Notes: generated from the letters alone by a model not told the origin. DNA of 10,000 bases from Thiobacillus sp. (GCA_020217265.1 JAIWOS010000158.1:1-10000), one strand, 5' to 3'; positions 1 to 5,593 are shown, numbered from the stretch's first letter. Translations and numbers: made by a program.

Positions 1-135
1 CAGGGCCAGCAGGCCGGCGTGCCCCAACGCCACCGCAAGCAGCGCCGGGCGCGACAGGCGCGGCGCATAGTCCGGGCCCGCAAGGCCAGCGCCGGCGTGG
101 GCGGGCAGGCCGGTATACAGCAGGGCGGCGGTCAT
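1..135 (-). CDS. tonB: Probable energy transducer TonB, N-terminal part (cut by window edge)
   Basis: Only the first 45 codons are visible, starting at ATG 135 and running off the left edge. The peptide has a short N-terminal stretch, then Arg-Leu-Ser-Arg-Pro, then a hydrophobic segment from about residue 30 that contains one histidine (His39). That is the layout of the TonB inner-membrane anchor, where a transmembrane His is conserved. TonB uses the ExbB/ExbD proton channel to energise outer-membrane siderophore and haem receptors. The gene has a strong promoter overlapped by a Fur box and lies in line with hemP, which supports the call more than the short peptide does. A weak AGGA lies about 10 nt before the ATG. 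Other Fur-regulated inner-membrane proteins cannot be excluded. Confidence 0.5.
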   Translation of the reverse strand, partial: MTAALLYTGLPAHAGAGLAGPDYAPRLSRPALLAVALGHAGLLAL

Positions 136-190
136 TCCAGGCGGTTCCTGTTCAGGGCGGGCACGGGTGGCGGACGGGGCGGGCAATTCA

Positions 191-227
191 AATAATGATA
201 ATAATTCGCATTAACTTGCGGTGTCAA
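191..227 (-). promoter_or_regulatory. Sigma70-type promoter with overlapping Fur box, upstream of tonB
   Basis: On the minus strand a perfect -35 TTGACA (222–227) is followed, after an 18-bp spacer, by TATTAT (198–203) as the -10. A Fur-box-like sequence at 191–209 matches the classical 19-bp GATAATGATAATCATTATC at 15 positions and covers the -10. Fe2+-Fur binding here should block RNA polymerase, so the downstream gene should be on when iron is scarce. The -10 lies about 60 nt from the ATG at 135. Confidence 0.7.
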
Positions 228-281
228 TCAATAAGCACAAACTAATATGCCTGCGAATCACCGGCTTTTCCAGCACCCAGG

Positions 282-599
282 TCAAGGCTCGCGCGCCGGG
301 TCCGGGGCGCTCGCTTCCCGGCTGGCGGTTTCGATGGGCGCTGCGAAAGCCTCGCGCGCCAGGCCCATGCCGTTGAGCATCCACACGCCGACCCAGGTGC
401 GGGTGAAGCGCTCGAAGCCCGCCCGGCTGTCCCAGGCCAGGCGGAGGACGAAGGCGCCACGGCGCTGGCGCGGCGCAGCCAGCTCAACAGACAGCAGGCC
501 GGGCATGTCTCTCAGCACGTCGCGGGCGGCGTTGTACGCATGCTGGAAAGCGTCGTGGAAACGCGGCAAGACGAAAAATCGGTAGGCGATCTCGAGCAT
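282..599 (-). CDS. Antibiotic biosynthesis monooxygenase (ABM) domain protein
   Basis: A 105-residue protein filled by one ABM-like ferredoxin fold: a beta strand at residues 2–11, a helix at about 16–31 with conserved-looking MPGLLSVEL (32–40), a strand at 49–56 ending in Trp56, and a helix at 60–70. ABM proteins form dimeric alpha/beta barrels and include quinol monooxygenases and the IsdG/IsdI haem oxygenases. The start at 599 is chosen because ATG overlaps the preceding gene's stop (TGATG) and the fold begins immediately; a run of G lies a few bases upstream. A longer reading to 698 would add 33 unrelated Arg/Ala-rich residues. Haem-related work is suggested by hemP in the same operon. 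However, the Asn near position 7 and the late His of the IsdG catalytic triad are not visible, so haem cleavage is only a guess. Confidence 0.75.
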   Translation of the reverse strand: MLEIAYRFFVLPRFHDAFQHAYNAARDVLRDMPGLLSVELAAPRQRRGAFVLRLAWDSRAGFERFTRTWVGVWMLNGMGLAREAFAAPIETASREASAPDPAREP

Positions 600-910
600 C
601 ACGACGCCCCCGACCCTGCAGCACGGGGCGCCGGGTACCTGTGCGCGGGCTGGGGCGATAAGGCGGGGGTATCGAGCTCGTCGGCGAGCACACGGCACAG
701 CTCGCGCTCGACTGACGTGAGGCTGCCATGCCGGGCGGCCCGGCCGAGCAGCAGGCGGGCTGCGGCCCGGTTGCGCGCGCAGGGCCGGTGCAGCGTTGCC
801 AGCGCGGCGACCAGCAGGGCGATGGCGGACGAGGCCTGGGTCTGGAGGGGCGCCTCGGCCAGGGGCAGAGGCGGGTTGGGGCGAGTGTCGCGTTCACGCG
901 TGAGGTTCAT
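599..910 (-). CDS. Small hypothetical protein between hemP and the ABM gene
   Basis: A 103-residue protein that I do not recognise. It has a good ribosome binding site (AGGAG, 7 nt before ATG 910), and its TGA overlaps the ATG of the ABM gene (TGATG), so the two are probably translationally coupled. The composition suggests a mostly helical domain: an Ala/Leu-rich segment at about residues 27–41, then an Arg-rich helix, then VERELCRVLADELD, with Pro-rich tails at both ends. The hydrophobic segment is too short and mixed for a confident membrane span. It lies in the Fur-controlled hemP operon, so a role in iron or haem handling is inferred from context only. Confidence 0.65.
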   Translation of the reverse strand: MNLTRERDTRPNPPLPLAEAPLQTQASSAIALLVAALATLHRPCARNRAAARLLLGRAARHGSLTSVERELCRVLADELDTPALSPQPAHRYPAPRAAGSGAS

Positions 911-967
911 GCCAGTCTCCTGAATGGGTAAGCTGGCTGGCGCGTGCGCGGGCGGGCGGTGAATGAA

Positions 968-982
968 GGCGGCCGTGCCGCC
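968..982 (-). other. GC hairpin just downstream of hemP
   Basis: A perfect 6-bp stem (968–973 with 977–982, GGCGGC/GCCGCC) with a 3-base loop begins 7 bp after the hemP stop codon. No real U-run follows on the minus strand, so it is not a classical terminator. It could protect the hemP transcript's 3' end or cause partial termination, giving more HemP than downstream products. Confidence 0.3.
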
Positions 983-989
983 GGCGGAT

Positions 990-1163
990 TTACTTGGTGA
1001 GGATCAGCTTGCCGTTCCGGGTGATGCGCAGGCGGTAATGCTCGCCGTTGTGGGCGATCAGGATTTCCTGCCGGCCGCGGAACAAAGAATCAGTCGGGAT
1101 CGGGGGCGGAGTGTGCGTTCCGGGGGCGGTGACATTCGCGACGACGGGGTGGGCGGAGGGCAT
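990..1163 (-). CDS. hemP: Hemin uptake protein HemP
   Basis: A 57-residue protein with the full HemP family signature at the C-terminus: SLFRGRQEILIAHNGEHY followed by RLRITRNGKLILTK. HemP proteins are small (about 60 residues), found in haem-uptake loci of proteobacteria and needed for efficient haem use in some species; the mechanism is not settled. I place the start at 1163 because AGGAG lies 9 nt upstream. An in-frame ATG at 1199 would add 12 residues but has no convincing ribosome binding site. The gene is first in a three-gene minus-strand operon driven by a Fur-boxed promoter. Confidence 0.9.
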   Translation of the reverse strand: MPSAHPVVANVTAPGTHTPPPIPTDSLFRGRQEILIAHNGEHYRLRITRNGKLILTK

Positions 1164-1237
1164 GGCGTCGGACTCCTGGGGGTCGGGGGTGGCGTGCATT
1201 GGGGATGGCTCGCAACAAGAGAATTTATTTGATACGA

Positions 1238-1265
1238 ATAATAACGATTCTCATTAATGAGTCAA
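1238..1265 (-). promoter_or_regulatory. Sigma70-type promoter with overlapping Fur box, upstream of hemP
   Basis: On the minus strand TTGACT (1260–1265) and TATTAT (1238–1243) are separated by 16 bp. A Fur-box-like AT-rich element at 1240–1258 (core AATGAGAATCGTTAT) matches about 14 of 19 consensus positions and fills the spacer and the -10. This is the same architecture as the tonB promoter, so the two are predicted to be induced together under iron limitation. The CDF gene ends only about 45 bp upstream. Confidence 0.7.
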
Positions 1266-1309
1266 GCCTGTCTCCCGCGGCTGCCGCCAGCGCATGCATG
1301 CCAGGGTAA

Positions 1310-2281
1310 TCAGTGCCGTTCGGTGCTGCTGCGCGGCCAGGCCGAGCGCACCAGCGGCGCGGCGGCGATCACTTCGGGTTGCAGGGTGACATGGGTGATG
1401 CCGTGGCTGCGCGCCAGCATCTCGCGGGCGGCGGCAAGCTGCTGCGGCCAGTCGCTGAGGTTGGCGACTTCCATGTGCGCAGACAGCGCGACGGTGCCGG
1501 AGGAGAGGGTCCACACATGCAGGTCGTGCACCTTCAGCACGCCGGGCAGGGTGGCCAGATCGCGCCCAACGTTTTCGAGGTGGATGTGCAAGGGCACGCC
1601 TTCCATCAGCACGTGCAGCACTTCGCGCAGCAGGCGCACCGCGGAAACGAGGATGAGCGCGGCGACGAACAGCGACAGCAGCGGGTCGATGGGTGTCCAG
1701 CCGGTGAGGACGATGACGACGCCGGCGGCAATCGCCGCGACCGAACCGAGCGCGTCGCCCATCACGTGCAACAGCGCCGCGCGGCTGTTGAGCGTGGATT
1801 CGCCGCGCGAGAGCACCCAGGCGACGGCGAGGTTGATGCCGAGTCCGACGACGGCAACGACGGTGACGGCGCCGCCGGCGATGTCGCGCGGGGCGCCGAA
1901 ACGCAGGATGGCTTCGTGGACGATGAAGCCGATGAGCGCCAGCATCAAGACGCCGTTGATCAGCGCGGCGAGGATTTCGGCGCGCACGAAGCCATAGGTA
2001 TGCGACAGGCTGGGAGGCCGCCGCGCCAGCCAGGCCGCGGCGGCGGCGAGTCCCAGCGAGGAACTGTCGGTGATCATGTGCGCCGCGTCGGCCAGCAGCG
2101 CGAGCGAATTGGCCCACCAGCCGACACCCGCCTCGACCCCGGCAAAGGCCAGGGTGAGCAGCAGCGCGACGACCAGTTTGCCGGACCGGCCGTCGTGACC
2201 CAGGTGGTGATGGGCGTGCGTTTCGCCGCGGTCGAGCGAGTCGACGCCGTGGGCGTGATCGTGGTGCTTATGAGCGTGCAC
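1310..2281 (-). CDS. Cation diffusion facilitator (CDF) family efflux transporter, zinc type
   Basis: A 323-residue inner-membrane transporter. The N-terminus is His-rich (residues 2–29, about ten His), a cytoplasmic metal-binding tail. About six transmembrane segments follow. The two HxxxD metal sites of the zinc-type subgroup (ZitB/CzcD-like) are present: His68/Asp72 in TM2 and His172/Asp176 in TM5. The C-terminal cytoplasmic domain carries KVHDLHVW and a later SAHMEV, as in other CDFs. The family exports Zn2+ (sometimes Co2+ or Cd2+) in exchange for protons. I chose GTG 2281, 14 bp inside the end of nagZ. An ATG at 2353 would place 24 non-homologous residues inside nagZ and has no ribosome binding site, but the GTG also lacks a strong one. 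Exact substrate is not decidable. Confidence 0.92.
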   Translation of the reverse strand: MHAHKHHDHAHGVDSLDRGETHAHHHLGHDGRSGKLVVALLLTLAFAGVEAGVGWWANSLALLADAAHMITDSSSLGLAAAAAWLARRPPSLSHTYGFVRAEILAALINGVLMLALIGFIVHEAILRFGAPRDIAGGAVTVVAVVGLGINLAVAWVLSRGESTLNSRAALLHVMGDALGSVAAIAAGVVIVLTGWTPIDPLLSLFVAALILVSAVRLLREVLHVLMEGVPLHIHLENVGRDLATLPGVLKVHDLHVWTLSSGTVALSAHMEVANLSDWPQQLAAAREMLARSHGITHVTLQPEVIAAAPLVRSAWPRSSTERH

Positions 2282-3344
2282 AGTAGTCGGTGGGGTCGGG
2301 CAGGTTGAGATTGCCGGAATCCTGTCCCAGGCCGGCAATGTGATGCAGCGCATTCATGTAGCGCGCCGATTCGCGCAACCGGGTCATGTCGGGCGGATGG
2401 GGGTGCCCGTGCATGCGGGCGAGCCGCGCGCGCGCCGGCGCAGGCCAGTCTACATTCAGCCGCGCGAGCACCTCGTCGGCGAGGTCGGGGCGGTTGCACA
2501 CCAGCGCCATGTCGCAGCCGGCCGTGATCGCGGCCTCGACGCGCGCGACGATGTCGCCCGCCACGGCGGCGCCCGCCATGCACAGGTCGTCGCTGAACAC
2601 CGCGCCGTCAAATCCGAGCTCACCGCGCAGGATGTCGTTCAGCCACACGCGCGAGAAGCCGGCGGGCGCATCGTCGATGCGCGGGTAGATCACGTGCGCG
2701 GGCATCAATGCGGCAAGGCCGGCCTCGATCATCAGGCGGAAGGGCACGAGATCGGCGCGCGCGATCTCGGCGAGCGGGCGCTCGTCGACCGGGATCGCCA
2801 CGTGCGAATCGGCGACGACGAAGCCGTGTCCGGGAAAGTGCTTGCCGCAGGCCGCCATGCCGGCGTCCTTCATGCCGAGCATCAGCGCCTGGCCCAGCTC
2901 GGCTACCGCGCGCGGGTCGCGGTGGAAGGCGCGGTCGCCGATGACGCCGGAGGCGCCGTAATCGAGGTCGAGCACCGGCGCGAAGCTGAAATCGACGCCG
3001 TGCGCGCGCAGCTCGCTGGCAAGCACGAAACCGGTTTCGCGCGCCAGCTGCCGGGCTTCGCGCGGGTGCGCGTTCCAGAGTTCGCCGAAGACGCGCATCG
3101 GCGGCAGGCGCGTGAAGCCTTCCCGGAAGCGCTGCACGCGGCCGCCTTCGTGGTCGACGCCGATCAGCAGCGGCGCGGGCTTGAGCGCGTGAATTTCGGC
3201 GGTGAGCGCTTCGAGCTGCGCCGGGTCGCGGTAATTGCGGGAAAACAGGATTACGCCGCCCACCAGCGGATGCGACAGGCGCCGGCGGTCGTCGTCGGTG
3301 AGCGCGGTGCCCGCCACGTCGAGCATCAAGGGGCCGAGCGTCAT
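2268..3344 (-). CDS. nagZ: Beta-N-acetylhexosaminidase NagZ (glycoside hydrolase family 3)
   Basis: A 358-residue cytoplasmic enzyme of normal family length. It removes N-acetylglucosamine from anhydro-muropeptides during peptidoglycan recycling, producing the signals that induce AmpC in some bacteria. Visible landmarks: LIGVDHEGGRVQR (60–72), DRAFHRDP (137–144), KHFPGHG (168–174), the catalytic Asp179-Ser-His181 dyad, and SDDLCM (251–256), which carries the nucleophilic Asp. There is no signal peptide, as expected. ATG 3344 is preceded by GCAGG about 8 nt upstream. An open frame continues upstream but without homology. The start overlaps (ATGA) a possible 10-codon mini-ORF that follows acpS, and its end overlaps the CDF gene by 14 bp. 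Confidence 0.96.
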   Translation of the reverse strand: MTLGPLMLDVAGTALTDDDRRRLSHPLVGGVILFSRNYRDPAQLEALTAEIHALKPAPLLIGVDHEGGRVQRFREGFTRLPPMRVFGELWNAHPREARQLARETGFVLASELRAHGVDFSFAPVLDLDYGASGVIGDRAFHRDPRAVAELGQALMLGMKDAGMAACGKHFPGHGFVVADSHVAIPVDERPLAEIARADLVPFRLMIEAGLAALMPAHVIYPRIDDAPAGFSRVWLNDILRGELGFDGAVFSDDLCMAGAAVAGDIVARVEAAITAGCDMALVCNRPDLADEVLARLNVDWPAPARARLARMHGHPHPPDMTRLRESARYMNALHHIAGLGQDSGNLNLPDPTDYCARS

Positions 3345-3373
3345 GGCTGCGCCTGCACGGGGTCGATTGTCAT
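3341..3373 (-). CDS. Possible 10-codon mini-ORF bridging acpS and nagZ
   Basis: ATG at 3371–3373 overlaps the acpS stop (ATGA), and its own TGA at 3341–3343 overlaps the nagZ start (ATGA). The predicted peptide is MTIDPVQAQP. AGGA lies about 8 nt before its ATG, inside the acpS end. Ribosomes could pass from acpS to nagZ through this bridge. It may equally be chance; the peptide itself has no recognisable function. Confidence 0.3.
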   Translation of the reverse strand: MTIDPVQAQP

Positions 3374-3786
3374 GGAGTGTTCCTGGTTCGTTGGTCGTCC
3401 GCCGGGACAGCCTGCTCCAGCACGGCAAAGGCCAGCACGAAGTCGCCCTCGTCCGACAGCGACACATGATGCACGCTGATGCCACGTGCCGCCAGCCAGG
3501 CGGCCAGCTCGGGCGCGCATTCGACAAAGGGCCGGCCCAGCGGGTCGCGCAGCACGGCAATGTTGCGCAGGGTGACGGGCGCGCGCAGGCCGGTGCCGAC
3601 GGCCTTGGCAAAGGCTTCCTTGACGGCGAAGCATTTGGCAAGAAAGCGGGCCGGGTCGCGGCTCGTTTGGAAAGCCGCGCGCTCGGCCGGCGCGAGCATG
3701 CGCTCGGCATAGGCTTCGCCGTAGCGGGCGAGGCCGGCGCGGATGCGCGCGGTGTCGGTGAGGTCGGTGCCGATGCCGTGGATCAC
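3370..3786 (-). CDS. acpS: Holo-[acyl-carrier-protein] synthase AcpS
   Basis: A 138-residue cytoplasmic enzyme that transfers 4'-phosphopantetheine from CoA to the serine of apo-ACP, activating it for fatty-acid synthesis. The signature is clear: GIGTDLTDTARI (residues 4–15, Mg-binding Asp8), RFLAKCFAVKEAFAKAVGTG (48–66 region, Mg-binding Glu57), and HHVSLSDEGDFVLAFAVLE near the C-terminus. The usual Arg in LAKRFA is Cys52 here. The GTG start at 3786 overlaps the stop of the radical SAM gene (GTGA), indicating coupling. About 13 polar residues extend beyond the usual end. In many betaproteobacteria acpS follows pdxJ; here a radical SAM gene takes that position. Confidence 0.95.
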   Translation of the reverse strand: MIHGIGTDLTDTARIRAGLARYGEAYAERMLAPAERAAFQTSRDPARFLAKCFAVKEAFAKAVGTGLRAPVTLRNIAVLRDPLGRPFVECAPELAAWLAARGISVHHVSLSDEGDFVLAFAVLEQAVPADDQRTRNTP

Positions 3787-4640
3787 GGCGACACCTTCAC
3801 CGGCAGGCCGGCCGCGCGGATGCGGGCGGCGAAATCGTCCAGCCAGCCGCCCGGAAGGGCGGACAGGCGCGTCGCCTGCGGCTGCATCGAGGGGCGCGCC
3901 AGGCCATACAGCAGCACGCCCTGGACGGGGATGCCCTCGCGGCGGATGCGCGCGACCGCTTCGAGATAGGCCGCCTGCTCGGCGGCGGCCGGCGGTGCGC
4001 CGTCGAGCGCGAAGACGCAGGTCTGGAGCCAGGTCGGGCACAGGCGCGCGGCGAGCGCCAGGCGCGCGAACTGCTTTTCCGGAGTGGTGCGTGTCTGGTT
4101 GATGGCGCGCATGCCGGCGGGCGTGGCGCTGTCGAACTTGAACCAGACTTCGCCGTTCATCGCCGCCATCAGCTTCAGCCCGGCCTGCACGCGCGGCCGG
4201 TCGGCGAGGCTGCCGTTGGTGATCAGCACCAGCTTGACCTTGCCCGCGAGGTCGAAATCCGCCATGACCCGGCCGATCAGCGCGATCACCTCGGGAAATT
4301 CGCGCGCGCTGGTCGGCTCGCCATTGCCCGAGAGCGCGATGTCGTTCAGGCGGCGCGCGCCTTCGGGCACGCGGGTCTGCATGAAATCGCCGCGCAGGAT
4401 GTCGGCGAGCAGCGTGCGCAGTTCGGCGTCCAGTCGCGCAAGATCGATGGCGGGCGCCGTGCCGCGCGCAAGATTCGGCACCTGGCAATACACGCAGGCC
4501 CAGTTGCAGGCGTTGTTCGGATTGAGGTTGACCCCGACCGACACGCCGCCTGCGCGGCGCGACACAACCGGATAGACATAGGTCAGGTCCGCGCTGTCGC
4601 GGTCGTGGTTCTGGACGGTGAGCGGTGCGGTGCGGGGCAT
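3783..4640 (-). CDS. Radical SAM superfamily protein, function unknown
   Basis: A 285-residue enzyme. The [4Fe-4S]/SAM motif CxxxCxxC is CNWACVYC (Cys45, Cys49, Cys52). It is followed by SGNGEPT (104–110), which corresponds to the GGE-like SAM-binding motif, and by LVLITNGSLADRP (about 137–149), as in COG0731-type Fe-S oxidoreductases related to the wyosine-synthesis enzyme TYW1. No added TRAM, B12 or SPASM domain is visible, and I see no second Cys cluster. The substrate is unknown. The ATG at 4640 has only a poor purine stretch before it and lies 26 bp from the tRNA-Ser terminator T-run, so its promoter is unclear. It is first in the gene cluster, overlapping acpS by 4 bp. Confidence 0.88.
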   Translation of the reverse strand: MPRTAPLTVQNHDRDSADLTYVYPVVSRRAGGVSVGVNLNPNNACNWACVYCQVPNLARGTAPAIDLARLDAELRTLLADILRGDFMQTRVPEGARRLNDIALSGNGEPTSAREFPEVIALIGRVMADFDLAGKVKLVLITNGSLADRPRVQAGLKLMAAMNGEVWFKFDSATPAGMRAINQTRTTPEKQFARLALAARLCPTWLQTCVFALDGAPPAAAEQAAYLEAVARIRREGIPVQGVLLYGLARPSMQPQATRLSALPGGWLDDFAARIRAAGLPVKVSP

Positions 4641-4665
4641 GGCGGGATTCTCGCACCAAGGCGGG

Positions 4666-4695
4666 ACAATAAAAACGGCCCCGGAAGTGGGGCCG
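4666..4695 (-). terminator. Rho-independent terminator of tRNA-Ser
   Basis: On the minus strand a 7-bp GC stem (4689–4695 with 4676–4682; CGGCCCC/GGGGCCG) with a 6-base loop is followed directly by TTTTTATT. It starts 13 bp after the tRNA 3' end and should end the tRNA transcript before the radical SAM gene, although read-through could feed that cluster. Confidence 0.85.
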
Positions 4696-4707
4696 CTCGC
4701 AAATGAC

Positions 4708-4795
4708 TGGCGGAAGCGGTGAGATTCGAACTCACGGTAGGTTGCCCTACGCCGGTTTTCAAGACCGGTGCCTTAAACCGCTCGGCCACGCTTCC
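4708..4795 (-). tRNA. tRNA-Ser, anticodon UGA
   Basis: An 88-nt class II tRNA including an encoded 3' CCA (4708–4710). The acceptor stem pairs GGAAGCG with CGCTTCC, discriminator G. The anticodon stem CCGGT/ACCGG closes a 7-base loop CTTGAAA with anticodon TGA, which reads UCA and other UCN codons. The long variable arm GTAGG-GCAA-CCTAC marks a serine tRNA, and the T arm is GTGAG-TTCGAAT-CTCAC. All stems are intact, so the gene looks functional. The region upstream is duplicated (see repeat), and no clear promoter is visible in the immediate 100 bp. Confidence 0.97.
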
Positions 4796-4839
4796 AAGTA
4801 CTGCAACTGTGCGGGGGCCGGTTTTGGCTCCGGCCGCGC
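4759..4839. repeat. 81-bp direct repeat, copy 1 (5' half of tRNA-Ser plus 44 bp upstream)
   Basis: Copy 1 covers tRNA nucleotides 1–37 (4759–4795) and the adjoining 44 bp upstream (4796–4839). It matches copy 2 at 80 of 81 positions (difference at 4814 versus 4953), exactly 139 bp apart. The upstream part holds an inverted repeat GGCCGG-TTTTGGCT-CCGGCC (4816–4835). Confidence 0.95.
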
Positions 4840-4897
4840 TGCGCGCTTAACTTGCTGCGCAAGTTAGCCTGCGCCGCAATGCCGTGCTACGGCATTG
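4840..4897. other. 58-bp spacer with two hairpins between the repeat copies
   Basis: The segment contains taacttgctgcgcaagtta (4848–4866; 7-bp stem, 5-base loop) and a perfect 9-bp stem with 3-base loop (4877–4885 with 4889–4897) that ends exactly where copy 2 begins. There is no ORF. It could be an excision scar, a REP-like insertion or a processing structure in the tRNA leader. Confidence 0.75.
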
Positions 4898-4934
4898 TCA
4901 AGACCGGTGCCTTAAACCGCTCGGCCACGCTTCC
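4898..4934 (-). pseudogene. tRNA-Ser(UGA) 5'-half remnant
   Basis: Identical to nucleotides 1–37 of the intact tRNA-Ser and stopping exactly after the last anticodon base. The anticodon stem 3' side, variable arm, T arm and acceptor 3' strand are missing, and the following sequence is a hairpin instead. It cannot fold into a tRNA. It lies upstream of the intact gene on the same strand, so a transcript from beyond 4978 would carry it in the precursor leader. Confidence 0.85.
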
Positions 4935-4978
4935 AAGTACTGCAACTGTGCGCGGGCCGGTTTTGGCTCCGGCCGCGC
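4898..4978. repeat. 81-bp direct repeat, copy 2
   Basis: Near-perfect second copy of 4759–4839. It holds the truncated tRNA 5' half at 4898–4934 and 44 bp of upstream sequence. The single mismatch suggests a recent or conserved duplication. Confidence 0.95.
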
Positions 4979-5003
4979 GTCACCGCATAGTCCGGGAGGC
5001 GCG

Positions 5004-5009
5004 ATTGTA
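5004..5009 (-). promoter_or_regulatory. Possible -10 box for the tRNA-Ser transcript
   Basis: Minus-strand TACAAT (5 of 6 with TATAAT) lies between the secreted-protein gene and the duplicated region. No convincing -35 is found at the right distance. It is the only reasonable -10 I see upstream of the repeats; if real, the primary transcript includes the tRNA remnant and spacer hairpins. Confidence 0.3.
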
Positions 5010-5029
5010 ACGGCTGATCCGGATTCCTG

Positions 5030-5581
5030 TTACTGCGCTGCGGGTCTGGCGAGCGGGCTGGCGACGATGGGGTTGAACATGGCCTGCCAGTTGGCGGGCG
5101 ACTGCATTTGGGATTGCCAACGCGCCTGCAAGGCGGGATCGAACGGTTTGGCGAAGGGCTGGTAGCTGGCCGGTGACAGGCTGGCCTGGCTCCAGCGGGC
5201 CCATTTTGCCGGGTCGCCCAGCACGCTCGCCATCGCCTCGTAGAAGCGGGGATCCATCATGGCCTGGGCCCACGCAAAGGCCGTTTGCGGGGTGGCGACG
5301 GCGGCCATATTGCCCACGAAGCCCGGGCTCGCCAGGGTATCGGTGGCGCGACCCCAGTAGGCCGGTTCGGAAAGGTTGTTGAGCCGCTGCTGGTGGAATT
5401 CCGGCTCGGTGCCGGCATTGAGGAAGCCGACGAAGTGTTCCGGCGAGCGGGCGGGCAGGCTGTTGGCGCTGAAGTCACCCATTTGCGCCGCCCAGGCGGC
5501 AGGGCTTGGGGGAACGTTGTCGGCAACCGCAGGAACAGCGGGAATCAGGCCGGCGACGAGGCAGAACGTGGCGAATTTCAT
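5030..5581 (-). CDS. Secreted protein of degenerate 12–13-residue repeats, function unknown
   Basis: A 183-residue protein with a clear Sec signal peptide (Lys2, hydrophobic core 3–19, cleavage likely after Ala-Val-Ala20), so it should be periplasmic or outside the cell. The start is fixed by AAGGAG 6 nt before ATG 5581; a longer open frame upstream is not supported. The mature part consists of about ten units of 12 or 13 residues with the pattern x-[S/D/E/T]-P-x-x-[F/W/Y]-x(6)-[L/M], e.g. MDPRFYEAMASVL, GDPAKWARWSQAS, QSPANWQAMFNPI. There are no cysteines after the signal peptide. I do not recognise the family. It stands alone between the tRNA region and a divergent gene. Confidence 0.82.
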   Translation of the reverse strand: MKFATFCLVAGLIPAVPAVADNVPPSPAAWAAQMGDFSANSLPARSPEHFVGFLNAGTEPEFHQQRLNNLSEPAYWGRATDTLASPGFVGNMAAVATPQTAFAWAQAMMDPRFYEAMASVLGDPAKWARWSQASLSPASYQPFAKPFDPALQARWQSQMQSPANWQAMFNPIVASPLARPAAQ

Positions 5582-5593
5582 GAAAGCTCCTTG

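Noticed and set aside
1164..1199. ATG 1199 as the hemP start
   Set aside because: Poor ribosome binding site; ATG 1163 has AGGAG at 9 nt and gives the usual HemP length.
1313..2308. Long plus-strand open frame opposite the CDF gene
   Set aside because: Low-complexity Asp/Arg/Gly-rich translation with no domain; a shadow of the minus-strand CDF gene in GC-rich DNA.
2340..3479. 379-codon plus-strand open frame opposite nagZ
   Set aside because: Arg/His/Ala-rich with no recognisable motif, while the minus strand encodes all NagZ catalytic motifs.
4898..4934. Second functional tRNA-Ser gene
   Set aside because: The 3' half is absent, so no acceptor, T or variable arm can form.
4759..4978. attL/attR of a resident integrated element
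   Set aside because: Only 58 bp lie between the copies, with no integrase or other gene; at most an old scar.
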